Of a DNA stretch of 64,000 nucleotides, positions 14,889-22,511 are shown piece after piece; the stretch's first letter is position 1, and the number at the start of each line of letters is the position of its first letter. Both the position numbers and the translations under genes were made by a program. The DNA lies in assembly GCA_002360945.1 (NCBI GenBank), contig DERO01000024.1, positions 62,001-126,000 on the forward strand, read 5' to 3'. Under the pieces are notes generated by a model. That model was not told the origin of the DNA and searched no databases. It was given only the letters and a program-made list of their open reading frames with translations. Origin of the DNA: Leclercia adecarboxylata (GTDB lineage Bacteria; Pseudomonadota; Gammaproteobacteria; Enterobacterales; Enterobacteriaceae).

Positions 14889-16307
14889 ATGAAACCTTCA
14901 CGTTTTTACTGCCTCTGCCTGCCTGTTTCCCTTTTTCTGGTTGCCTGTGCCCCTCATCACGATCCGGCGGCATCGCTGCATCAACAGATCCCCGCCGCGA
15001 AAATCGAGACCGGGCTGACGGCCGGACAGTGGCCGAAAAATGCGTGGTGGGAGGATTTCCACGATCCACAGCTGACGGCTCTGATCGTCAAAGCCCAGGC
15101 CGACGCCCCGGATATGCAAATTGCCCGGCAGCGCATTGCCCTTGCCGAAGCCCAGGCGAAAATGGCGGTCGCCGATGGGGGCCCGGAAATAGATTTTTCT
15201 GCTGATGCGGAACGGCAAAAAATGTCCGCCGAAGGGCTGATGGGGCCCTTTGCGATCACCGATCCGGCGGCCGGCACCACCGGCCCCTGGTACACCAACG
15301 GCACCTTTGGCCTGACCGCCGGCTGGGATCTCGATTTGTGGGGCAGAAACCGCGCCCAGGTGGAGGCCCGCATCGGTAAGGTCAACGCCCAACAGGCGGA
15401 GCTGCAGCAGACCCGCCAGCTGCTGGCCACCAGCGTGGCGCGCCTCTACTGGGAGTGGCAGACCCAGGCTGCGGCCGGGAAGGTATTAACCGCCATCAAG
15501 CAGGAGCAGGAGAATATTATTCGCACCGACCGGGAGCTGTACCAGCATGGGATCACCTCCTCAGTTGAAGGGGTCGAAACCGATATCAATGCCAGTAAAA
15601 CCGAGGAGCGACTGGCGGAGGTGAACGGCAAGATGAAAGCCATTACCGCGCGCCTGGAGGCCCTGACCAACACCCCGTCGATCACCCTCATCCCGCACGC
15701 CTTACCCAACGTCGAGACGAAACTGCCTTCCTCGCTGGGTTATGAACTCCTGGCCCGACGCCCCGATCTGCAGGAAGCCCACTGGTATATCGAGGCCTCC
15801 CTGCATGAAGTGGATGCGGCGAAAGCGGCGTTCTATCCCGACGTGAACCTGATGGCGTTTCTGCAACAGGATGCGCTGCATCTGAGCGATCTGTTCCGCT
15901 CCTCGGCGCAGCAGATGGGCGTCACCGCTGGCCTGACCCTGCCGATTTTTGACAGCGGACGCCTGAATGCGAATCTCGATATTGCCCAGGCTGAAAGCAA
16001 TCTGTCGGTTGCCAACTACAACAAAGCGGTGGTGGAGGCGGTGAATCAGGTAACCCGCACCGCCGATGAAGTTGAAACGTTAATGGCGAAAAACCAGCAC
16101 CAGCAGAGCGTTGAGGCCAATGCCGCGCGGGTGGTGGCACTGGCGCAGGCGCGTTACCGGGCGGGGATTGTCGCCGGTACGCGGGTCAGCGAGGCCAGAA
16201 TACCCGCCCTGCAGGAGCAGCTTGCCGGACTCACGCTGCAGGGACAGTACCTCGATGCCACCCTGCAACTCACCTCCGCGCTGGGTGGCGGCTATCAGCA
16301 CGGGTAG
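14889..16307 (+). CDS. mdtQ: MdtQ, outer-membrane efflux lipoprotein (NodT/TolC type)
   Basis: Outer-membrane channel component of a putative drug efflux system. The ATG at 14889 opens a lipoprotein signal with lipobox LVAC; a GTG at 14877 is possible but less likely. Two OEP repeats follow, with RQRIALAEAQAKMAVADGGP, the highly conserved stretch TTGPWYTNGTFGLTAGW, and LARRPDLQEAHWYIE. About 472 residues, close to E. coli MdtQ (YohG). In E. coli K-12 this gene is often listed as defective; here the frame is intact. No inner-membrane pump or adaptor is adjacent, so it would have to pair with one coded elsewhere. Confidence 0.9.
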   Translation: MKPSRFYCLCLPVSLFLVACAPHHDPAASLHQQIPAAKIETGLTAGQWPKNAWWEDFHDPQLTALIVKAQADAPDMQIARQRIALAEAQAKMAVADGGPEIDFSADAERQKMSAEGLMGPFAITDPAAGTTGPWYTNGTFGLTAGWDLDLWGRNRAQVEARIGKVNAQQAELQQTRQLLATSVARLYWEWQTQAAAGKVLTAIKQEQENIIRTDRELYQHGITSSVEGVETDINASKTEERLAEVNGKMKAITARLEALTNTPSITLIPHALPNVETKLPSSLGYELLARRPDLQEAHWYIEASLHEVDAAKAAFYPDVNLMAFLQQDALHLSDLFRSSAQQMGVTAGLTLPIFDSGRLNANLDIAQAESNLSVANYNKAVVEAVNQVTRTADEVETLMAKNQHQQSVEANAARVVALAQARYRAGIVAGTRVSEARIPALQEQLAGLTLQGQYLDATLQLTSALGGGYQHG

Positions 16308-16363
16308 AAAGTGAGAAGTATCTATACTTATCTCTTTGTCTTCTATTTATTCCGGAGGTGAGT

Positions 16364-17137
16364 ATGGGTTCAACCAATCGTGTGGCTATTGTGACGGCAT
16401 CGGATTCGGGGATCGGCAAAACCACGGCGCTGATGCTGGCGGAGCGTGGGTTTGATATTGGCGTGACCTGGCATTCGGATGAAGAAGGGGCGCTGAAAAC
16501 CTGTCGCGAGATCGAGGCGCGGGGGCAGCGGGCAGAGGCCATCCAGCTGGATCTGAGCCAGCTGCCAGAGGGGGCGTCGGCGATTGAGAGGCTGATTGAG
16601 CGCTTCGGACGTATCGACGTGCTGGTCAATAACGCCGGGGCGATGGTCAAAGCGTCGTTTCTGGAGATGGAGTACGACCAGTGGCGCTCCATTTTTAGCG
16701 TCGATGTCGATGGGGCGTTTCTCTGCTCGCAGATTGCCGCCCGGCAGATGGTCAAGCAGGGGCAGGGCGGGCGCATCGTCAACATCACCTCGGTGCATGA
16801 GCATACCCCGCTGCCGGAGGCCAGCGCCTACACCTCGGCCAAGCACGCCCTCGGCGGCCTGACCAAGTCGATGGCGATGGAGCTGGTGCATCACAATATT
16901 CTGGTCAACGCCGTCGCGCCCGGGGCCATCGCCACGCCGATGAATGACATGGACGACAGCGAAGTGAAGCCGGGATCGATGCCGAATATCCCGCTGGCAA
17001 GGCCGGGGCACACTAAAGAGATCGCCAGCCTGGTGGCCTGGCTGTGTGACAGCGACGCCAGCTACGCCACCGGACAATCCTTTATCGTCGATGGCGGCTT
17101 TATGCTGGGCAATCCGCAGTTTAAACCGGCGGAGTAG
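16364..17137 (+). CDS. yohF: YohF, short-chain dehydrogenase/reductase
   Basis: NAD(P)-dependent oxidoreductase of the classical SDR family; physiological substrate unknown. Cofactor motif TASDSGIG near the N-terminus, NNAG, and the catalytic triad S (NITSVHEH) and YTSAK. The ATG at 16364 has GGAGG 5 bases upstream; a GTG at 16358 overlaps that SD and is unlikely. 257 residues against 253 in E. coli. It is 56 bases after mdtQ. Its stop codon directly abuts that of the convergent yohD gene. Confidence 0.9.
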   Translation: MGSTNRVAIVTASDSGIGKTTALMLAERGFDIGVTWHSDEEGALKTCREIEARGQRAEAIQLDLSQLPEGASAIERLIERFGRIDVLVNNAGAMVKASFLEMEYDQWRSIFSVDVDGAFLCSQIAARQMVKQGQGGRIVNITSVHEHTPLPEASAYTSAKHALGGLTKSMAMELVHHNILVNAVAPGAIATPMNDMDDSEVKPGSMPNIPLARPGHTKEIASLVAWLCDSDASYATGQSFIVDGGFMLGNPQFKPAE

Positions 17138-17698
17138 CTAGCGCCGATCCCGGCGTTTCAGCCACCAGCGTATCGCGAAGACCAGCACCACCACCAGGAT
17201 CAGCCAGATCCAGTGGCGCAGGTGCTGGTTGAGCGAGTGCAGCCACGGCTCCAGCACTTCACCGCCGACGTAGCCTAAGGTGGTGAAGATCAGCGCCCAC
17301 GCAATCGCGCCGACAATGTTCAGCGGCAGGAAAATTTTCGGCGGCAGGCGACTGGCGCCGATCAGCAGCGGGCCGATGATACGGAAGCCGTACATAAAGC
17401 GGGTGCCGATAACGAACAGATAAGGGTGACGCTGAATCAGCTGTTGGGCGCGGTCGATTTTCTTCTGATGGCGGGAAAAACGTCGCAGGATCGTCGGACC
17501 AAACCGTACTCCGATTAAATAGAGCAACTGATCGCCGATCATCCCGCCCAGCGCCACGGCGGCCACCACCAGCGGAAAACGTAATAATCCCTGATGTGCC
17601 GCCACGCCACCCAGCAGGGTGATGGTTTCGCCTTCCGCTATGCTGCCCACAACCAACGCAGCATAGCCATACTGTGCAATGAGAGTATTGATATCCAT
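17138..17698 (-). CDS. yohD: YohD, DedA/SNARE-associated family membrane protein
   Basis: Inner-membrane protein of the DedA family (undecaprenyl-phosphate or phospholipid flippase-related proteins that help keep proton motive force and envelope integrity). 186 residues against 192 in E. coli. Conserved segments include the N-terminal ESIAEGE-like motif (GSIAEGETITLLGG), GGMIGDQLLYLIG, and TRFMYGFRIIGPLLIGASR. Its TAG stop abuts the yohF TAG with no base between. A small membrane-protein gene lies 24 bases upstream on the same strand, so the two are probably one operon. Confidence 0.9.
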   Translation of the reverse strand: MDINTLIAQYGYAALVVGSIAEGETITLLGGVAAHQGLLRFPLVVAAVALGGMIGDQLLYLIGVRFGPTILRRFSRHQKKIDRAQQLIQRHPYLFVIGTRFMYGFRIIGPLLIGASRLPPKIFLPLNIVGAIAWALIFTTLGYVGGEVLEPWLHSLNQHLRHWIWLILVVVLVFAIRWWLKRRDRR

Positions 17699-17722
17699 AG
17701 GGTAAGCGTAGCGCAGGATACG

Positions 17723-17989
17723 CTAGTTGCCGAACAGGTATGCCACGACCGCCATAATGACAAAGAGCAGCCCACAAAAGATAGCGCCTGTCGCCCAGGC
17801 AAACGGGGCGATCTCTTCTTCTTTTTTGATATCGGCCAGACGGGCCAGCGCACGCTGGCTGTCAGCGGCAAGCACCTCTTCAAACTGCTTTTCATATCCC
17901 TGCTCAAGCAACAGCGCGGCACCCTGCGCGTCGGACTTCTCAAGCGCAGTGGTTTTATAGCCTTTTTTGAAAAAAACGAATTCCGGCAT
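17723..17989 (-). CDS. Unrecognised small membrane protein (88 aa) upstream of yohD
   Basis: I do not recognise this family. The 88 residues begin MPEFVFFKKGYKTTALEKSDAQ. A charged, probably helical cytoplasmic part runs to about residue 62 (rich in A, E, L, K), and one C-terminal membrane span follows (WATGAIFCGLLFVIMAVVAYLF). GGAGTCTC lies just before the ATG. It is co-directional with yohD (24-base gap) and divergent from yohC. E. coli K-12 has no gene that I recall at this place. The composition and tail anchor suggest a real protein. Confidence 0.7.
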   Translation of the reverse strand: MPEFVFFKKGYKTTALEKSDAQGAALLLEQGYEKQFEEVLAADSQRALARLADIKKEEEIAPFAWATGAIFCGLLFVIMAVVAYLFGN

Positions 17990-18139
17990 CTGAGACTCCT
18001 TCCTGTAAATGGCTGTTTAACAGGGATTAACATACCAGAAGCCCGTCCTCTCAGCGGCATTTTTATACTGTACAAAAAATAATCTCAGGCCTGCATTATA
18101 CTTGAGTTATCGCTAGCGGGCCGACAACAAGGGGGCGTT

Positions 18140-18727
18140 ATGAACCATGTCTGGGGACTCTTTTCCCATCCCGATCGTGAAATGCACGTGATCAGAGGCG
18201 AAAACGAAACGGTCAGCCATCACTATACGCACCACGTGTTGCTGATGGCCGCCGTGCCGGTCATTTGCGCGTTTATTGGTACTACGCAAATTGGCTGGGA
18301 TTTTGACGATGGCAACGTAGTAAAACTCTCGTGGATGACCGGCCTGGCGCTGGCCGTGGTGTTTTACGCCCTGATGCTGGCGGGTGTGGCGGCAATGGGG
18401 CGGGTGATTTACTGGATGGCACGCCGCTATCCGCAGCGGCCTTCGCTGACCCACTGCATGGTGTTCGCCGGTTACGTGGCGACACCGCTGTTTCTGAGCG
18501 GGATTGTGGCGCTCTATCCGATCGTCTGGCTGTGCGCGCTGGTGGGGACCCTGGCACTCTGTTACACCGGCTATCTGCTCTATATCGGTATTCCGACCTT
18601 CCTGAATATCAACAAAGAAGAGGGCCGTAGCTTCTCCGGTTCGACGCTCGCCATCGGCGTGCTGTTGCTGGAGGTGCTGCTGGCGCTGACGGTTATTCTT
18701 TGGGGTTATGGATACCGTCTCTTCTGA
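18140..18727 (+). CDS. yohC: YohC, Yip1-domain inner-membrane protein
   Basis: Inner-membrane protein of the YIP1 family, 195 residues as in E. coli, about five spans; function unknown. Strong identity to my memory of E. coli YohC (start NHVWGLFSHPDREM, later SHHYTHHVLLMAA, GYVATPLFLSGIVALYP, LNINKEEG). Divergent from the small-membrane-protein/yohD operon. A long perfect inverted repeat follows the stop. Confidence 0.94.
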   Translation: MNHVWGLFSHPDREMHVIRGENETVSHHYTHHVLLMAAVPVICAFIGTTQIGWDFDDGNVVKLSWMTGLALAVVFYALMLAGVAAMGRVIYWMARRYPQRPSLTHCMVFAGYVATPLFLSGIVALYPIVWLCALVGTLALCYTGYLLYIGIPTFLNINKEEGRSFSGSTLAIGVLLLEVLLALTVILWGYGYRLF

Positions 18728-18732
18728 AGTCA

Positions 18733-18764
18733 CTGCATTGCTGGCGTAAATGCCAGCAATGCAG
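18733..18764 (+). terminator. Perfect inverted repeat after yohC
   Basis: CTGCATTGCTGGC-GTAAAT-GCCAGCAATGCAG, a 13 bp perfect stem with a 6-base loop, 6 bases after the yohC stop. It lacks the T-run of an intrinsic terminator. It may stabilise the yohC mRNA 3' end or end transcription with Rho. Confidence 0.6.
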
Positions 18765-18894
18765 CATCTGTTCATGATTAACTACTGGCAGCAGGGCATC
18801 CAGACGGCTATGATGCCTAAGCCAGCCCGCGTTCACGTCATGACCCGGGCGGTGTACGTTATTACGTGCATGAATAATTATCAGAAATCTCACC

Positions 18895-19815
18895 ATGCTG
18901 AAATTCCGCGTTTCTTTATTGAGTCTTGCGCTGTTGCTGGCTGTGCCAGTGGCGACCCCGGCGATCGCCAAACCTGCCGCTGTGGCTACGGCGGCCCAGC
19001 CGGAGATTGCCTCCGGTAGCGCCATGATCGTCGATCTGAATACCAACAAAGTGATCTACTCCAGCCACCCGAATCTGGTGCGCCCGATCGCTTCGATTAC
19101 CAAATTAATGACCGCGATGGTGGTGCTGGATGCACGACTGCCGCTGGATGAAAAACTGCGCGTCGACATCAGCCATACGCCGGAGATGAAAGGGATCTAC
19201 TCCCGCGTGCGTCTGAACAGCGAAATCAGCCGCAAAAATATGCTGCTGCTGGCGCTGATGTCCTCGGAAAACCGCGCTGCGGCAAGCCTGGCGCACCACT
19301 ATCCGGGTGGCTATGACGCGTTTATCCGGGCGATGAACGCAAAAGCGAAAGCACTGGGAATGGTCCAGACGCGCTTTGTGGAGCCCACCGGCCTGTCGAT
19401 TCATAACGTCTCGACGGCGCAGGATCTGACGAGACTGCTGATTGCCACCAAACAGTATCCGCTGCTCGGCCAGCTCAGCACCACCCGCGAAGAGATGGCA
19501 ACCTTCTCGAACCCGGCCTATACCCTGCCGTTTCGCAATACCAACCATCTGGTCTACCGCGATAACTGGAATATTCAGCTGACCAAAACCGGCTTTACCA
19601 ATGCCGCGGGCCACTGCCTGGTGATGCGTACGGTCTTTAATGGCAAGCCGGTGGCGCTGGTGGTGATGGATGCCTTTGGCAAATATACCCACTTTGCCGA
19701 TGCCAGCCGTCTGCGGACCTGGATAGAAACCGGGAAGGCGCAGCCGGTGCCGGCCGCGGCGCTGAGCTATAAAAAGCAGAAAGCCGCCCAGATGGCGACC
19801 GCACAAAACGATTGA
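18895..19815 (+). CDS. pbpG: PBP7, D-alanyl-D-alanine endopeptidase
   Basis: Periplasmic low-molecular-weight penicillin-binding protein that cuts D-Ala-mDAP crosslinks in peptidoglycan. 306 residues against about 310 in E. coli. A signal peptide ends near ...ATPAIA. Active-site motifs are all present: S67-I-T-K70, S124-E-N126 and K231-T-G. Monocistronic; a BIME lies between it and the convergent acetyltransferase gene. Confidence 0.95.
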   Translation: MLKFRVSLLSLALLLAVPVATPAIAKPAAVATAAQPEIASGSAMIVDLNTNKVIYSSHPNLVRPIASITKLMTAMVVLDARLPLDEKLRVDISHTPEMKGIYSRVRLNSEISRKNMLLLALMSSENRAAASLAHHYPGGYDAFIRAMNAKAKALGMVQTRFVEPTGLSIHNVSTAQDLTRLLIATKQYPLLGQLSTTREEMATFSNPAYTLPFRNTNHLVYRDNWNIQLTKTGFTNAAGHCLVMRTVFNGKPVALVVMDAFGKYTHFADASRLRTWIETGKAQPVPAAALSYKKQKAAQMATAQND

Positions 19816-19828
19816 GTAGTTTGTCAAT

Positions 19829-19896
19829 GCCGGGTGGCGCTGCGCTAACCCGGCCTACAACACCCGTAGGCCCGTGCAAGCGTAGCGCCGCCGGGC
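19829..19896. repeat. BIME (two facing REP elements)
   Basis: GCCGGGTGGCGCTGCGC...CCGGCCTAC (19829-19858) faces GTAGGCCCGTGCAAGCG...GCCGCCGGGC (19866-19896). It is the same REP class as the 4.9-5.4 kb array, here as a single pair between convergent pbpG and the acetyltransferase gene, where it can act as a transcription and mRNA-decay barrier. Confidence 0.85.
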
Positions 19897-19905
19897 AATT
19901 CCGCC

Positions 19906-20460
19906 TTACTCCGGCAGCGTCCAGTCACCGTCATTGAGGGGGCGCTGCAAAATCAGCGTATCGCGCCAGTCCCCTTTCTTGTATCCCACGCTTCTCAGCT
20001 GTCCCGCCACTTCGAACCCGTGCTTTTTATGCAGGCGTAACGAACCGGCATTGTTTGGTCCGTCGCCGACGATAGCGATCATCTGCCGCCACGGCCCCTC
20101 TTCGCTGCGGGCAATCAGGGCGCTCAGCAGCGCGCTGCCAAAGCCGCGTCCGGGCGTGCTGGCCTCAACGTAAATCGACTCTTCAATGGTGTAACGGTAT
20201 CCAGGACGTGGACGATAGGGGGTGGCGTAACAGTAGCCCACCACAATCCCCCGATAGAGCGCCACCAGCCACGGCAAACCCTGGCTGGTCACCGCGTTCA
20301 TGCGCTGGCGCATTTCGTCTACGGTAGGGGGGACCTCTTCAAAGGAGGCGCGCCCGTTAAGAACGTGCCAGGCGTAGATGCCGGCAATGGCATGCGCGTC
20401 CTCCGCCTCAGCATCGCGAACCTGTACGTCAGTTTCGGAGAAAGTTTCAACAGCCGACAT
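19906..20460 (-). CDS. GNAT N-acetyltransferase (Pat/MddA-like)
   Basis: Acetyl-CoA-dependent N-acetyltransferase resembling the phosphinothricin/methionine sulfone(-sulfoximine) acetyltransferases. 184 residues from the chosen ATG (MSAVETFSETD), which has AGGAG 10 bases upstream; ATG at 20478 is an alternative. Visible: RDAEAEDAHAIAGIYAWHVLNGRASFEE (substrate part), YVEASTPGRGFGSALLSALI (acetyl-CoA pyrophosphate loop, G-R-G-F-G) and SLRLHKKHGFEVAGQLRSVGYKKGDWRDT. A role in detoxifying amino-acid analogues is inferred from the family. Confidence 0.85.
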   Translation of the reverse strand: MSAVETFSETDVQVRDAEAEDAHAIAGIYAWHVLNGRASFEEVPPTVDEMRQRMNAVTSQGLPWLVALYRGIVVGYCYATPYRPRPGYRYTIEESIYVEASTPGRGFGSALLSALIARSEEGPWRQMIAIVGDGPNNAGSLRLHKKHGFEVAGQLRSVGYKKGDWRDTLILQRPLNDGDWTLPE

Positions 20461-20481
20461 AATATGTCCGCTCCTCATCAA

Positions 20482-20509
20482 AAAAAGCCAGAGAAAATGT
20501 TTCTCTGGC
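20482..20509 (-). terminator. dld terminator
   Basis: Read on the minus strand: GCCAGAGAAA-CATT-TTCTCTGGC followed by seven T. It lies after dld and only about 20 bases before the acetyltransferase start, so it separates the two units and leaves little room for the acetyltransferase promoter unless that overlaps the hairpin. Confidence 0.88.
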
Positions 20510-20564
20510 GACCCGTGGCTACTCTAGTACGATTTGTATGGGCTTAACAGCGGGCCCAATCTGG

Positions 20565-22325
20565 CTAACTGGTTTGATCAGTAGCTTGCAGGTCATTACT
20601 CACTGTTTCAGGTTCCCCTTCCCAGTTTTTATGCTTGGTTGTTTTGCCAATGCCCGGGTTCATACTGTTTGTCGGGTCGTTGGCGCGATAAAACTGCTTT
20701 AATGCGGGCGGGGCTTCGTAAATGTGACCGACATTATGTTCTGCCGGATATTGCGCGCCGCGCGCCTGCAGCAACGTCAGCATCTGCGCCTTCAGAGCGT
20801 GGGCATCGACCCCTTTTTTGACGATGTAATCCTGATGGAAGACGTAACACATAAAGTGGCCGTAATAGAGCTTATGCACCAACTGGCTGTCGATCTCCGG
20901 GGGCAGCTTCTCGAACCAGTCGGTGTCGTTGCGGCGCAGGGCAATGTCCAGCGCCAGAATGTCTTCCACCTCGTCGGCATGCACCGCCTGATAGCGGATC
21001 GCAGCCCCGGCGGCGGCAAAGCGATGTAAAAAGGCCTTGCTGCCCTCTTCAGGGGTACAGGCGAAGAAATCGCCCTCGGCGGTTTTAAAGAACTCCGCCA
21101 GCCAGGTCTGCGCTTCGGCAATGCCGTCGCCCGCCATCTTCAACAGCAGGTGATGCTCGTACTTATCGCGCCAGCTTTTCATCCGCGGCGGCAGGTGCGC
21201 CGGGAAAGCGTTGCCCAGCTTTTGCATAAAGCGGTCGGTAAAGTGCGGCTTAAACAGCGACACCTTCTCCAGCATCGCATCGGTGCGCCCCTTCATGGTG
21301 AAGAAGAAGGGCATCTTGTCGGTGCCGAGCTTGTCGATCATCAGGAAAGTATCTTTGCCGTAGCGTTCGGCGATGTCGTAAATATCCCGGTGCATATACT
21401 CACCGGCGACCGGCAGGTGGGTAAACTCTCCGAGAATATGGCGACGGATGGTGGTCAGCACTTCAGGCTGGTTGGTGCCGATGTAAAACACCTGCTGGCG
21501 TTTCTCAGCCGGGAAGGTGTCGAGACGCACGGCGAAGACCGCCAGCTTGCCCGCGCAGCCGGAGGATTCAAACAGGCGATCCGGGTCGGCGTTATAGCGC
21601 GCCGGGGTGTCGGCGTCGATCTCGCGCACCCGGCTGATGTAGTCATGATCGTGGGCATGACGCCCGTCGTGCAGCACATCGCTGTCCTTGACGCGATCGT
21701 CATCCAGCTTGCTGAGGATCTGCTCCGGCGTAACGCCGAGATCGATGCCCAGGTGGTTCACCAGGGTCAGCTTGCCCTGCTCATCAATGCGGGCGAACAG
21801 CGACATTTCGGTGTAGGCCGGGCCGCGCTGCACCAGCGAGCCGCCGGAGTTGTTGCAGATCCCGCCGATCACCGAGGCGCCGATACAGGATGAGCCAATC
21901 ACCGAGTGCGGCTCCCGGCCCAGCGGCTTCAGCGCCTTTTCCAGTGAGTAGAGCGTAGTGCCCGGGAAGGCCAGCACCTGCTCGCCCTTGTCCAGCAGAT
22001 GCAGCTTGTCGAGGCGCAGGGTGCTGATGATCACAATGTCACGGTCGTAATCGTTGCCGTTCGGCGTGGAGCCTTCGGTCAGGCCGGTATTCGCCGCCTG
22101 CATCAGAATAATTTTGTCTGCCGCCACGCAGGCGCTCAGCACCCGCCACAGCTCCAGCAGCGTGCCAGGGAACACCACCGCCAGCGCGTCCCCTTGCCCT
22201 GAGCGAAAGCCCTTGCGGTAGCGGGCGGTTTTCGCGGCGTCGGTCAGCAGGTGCGCCGGTCCCACCAGTCGCGTCAGGTCATTAATAAAGTCGGTGTTAT
22301 TGTGCGGTTGTTCAAAAGACATCAT
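20565..22325 (-). CDS. dld: Quinone-dependent D-lactate dehydrogenase
   Basis: Peripheral inner-membrane FAD enzyme that oxidises D-lactate to pyruvate and feeds electrons to quinone. 586 residues against 571 in E. coli, with the extra length at both ends. FAD-binding PCMH domain with ANTGLTEGSTPNGNDYDRD and SVIGSSCIGASVIGGICNNSGGS, then the membrane-binding and cap regions (YNADPDRLFESSGCAGKLAVF; HKLYYGHFMCYVFHQDYIVKKG). The C-terminal extension after NPGIGKT (KHKNWEGEPETVSNDLQ...) is longer than in E. coli. Divergent from bglX. Confidence 0.96.
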   Translation of the reverse strand: MMSFEQPHNNTDFINDLTRLVGPAHLLTDAAKTARYRKGFRSGQGDALAVVFPGTLLELWRVLSACVAADKIILMQAANTGLTEGSTPNGNDYDRDIVIISTLRLDKLHLLDKGEQVLAFPGTTLYSLEKALKPLGREPHSVIGSSCIGASVIGGICNNSGGSLVQRGPAYTEMSLFARIDEQGKLTLVNHLGIDLGVTPEQILSKLDDDRVKDSDVLHDGRHAHDHDYISRVREIDADTPARYNADPDRLFESSGCAGKLAVFAVRLDTFPAEKRQQVFYIGTNQPEVLTTIRRHILGEFTHLPVAGEYMHRDIYDIAERYGKDTFLMIDKLGTDKMPFFFTMKGRTDAMLEKVSLFKPHFTDRFMQKLGNAFPAHLPPRMKSWRDKYEHHLLLKMAGDGIAEAQTWLAEFFKTAEGDFFACTPEEGSKAFLHRFAAAGAAIRYQAVHADEVEDILALDIALRRNDTDWFEKLPPEIDSQLVHKLYYGHFMCYVFHQDYIVKKGVDAHALKAQMLTLLQARGAQYPAEHNVGHIYEAPPALKQFYRANDPTNSMNPGIGKTTKHKNWEGEPETVSNDLQATDQTS

Positions 22326-22511
22326 CCACCCCTTGTGGTCAGTCGAATACGTCGTCCAAAATCATAGCGCGATTAATGTTTAAGCGAACCAGTATTCACC
22401 AGAAAAATCAGAGAATAAACCCTGCAAGGTTCACAGGGTTTATGGCACACTGCGCTTTTCGTACGGTCTGGCCGCGACTATCCGGCGGTTATTGATGAGA
22501 GAGTAAACGAG

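Noticed and set aside
18750-19019. 89-codon open frame across the yohC-pbpG gap on the + strand
   Set aside because: It starts in the yohC 3' inverted repeat region and overlaps the pbpG signal peptide in another frame; no SD and no domain.
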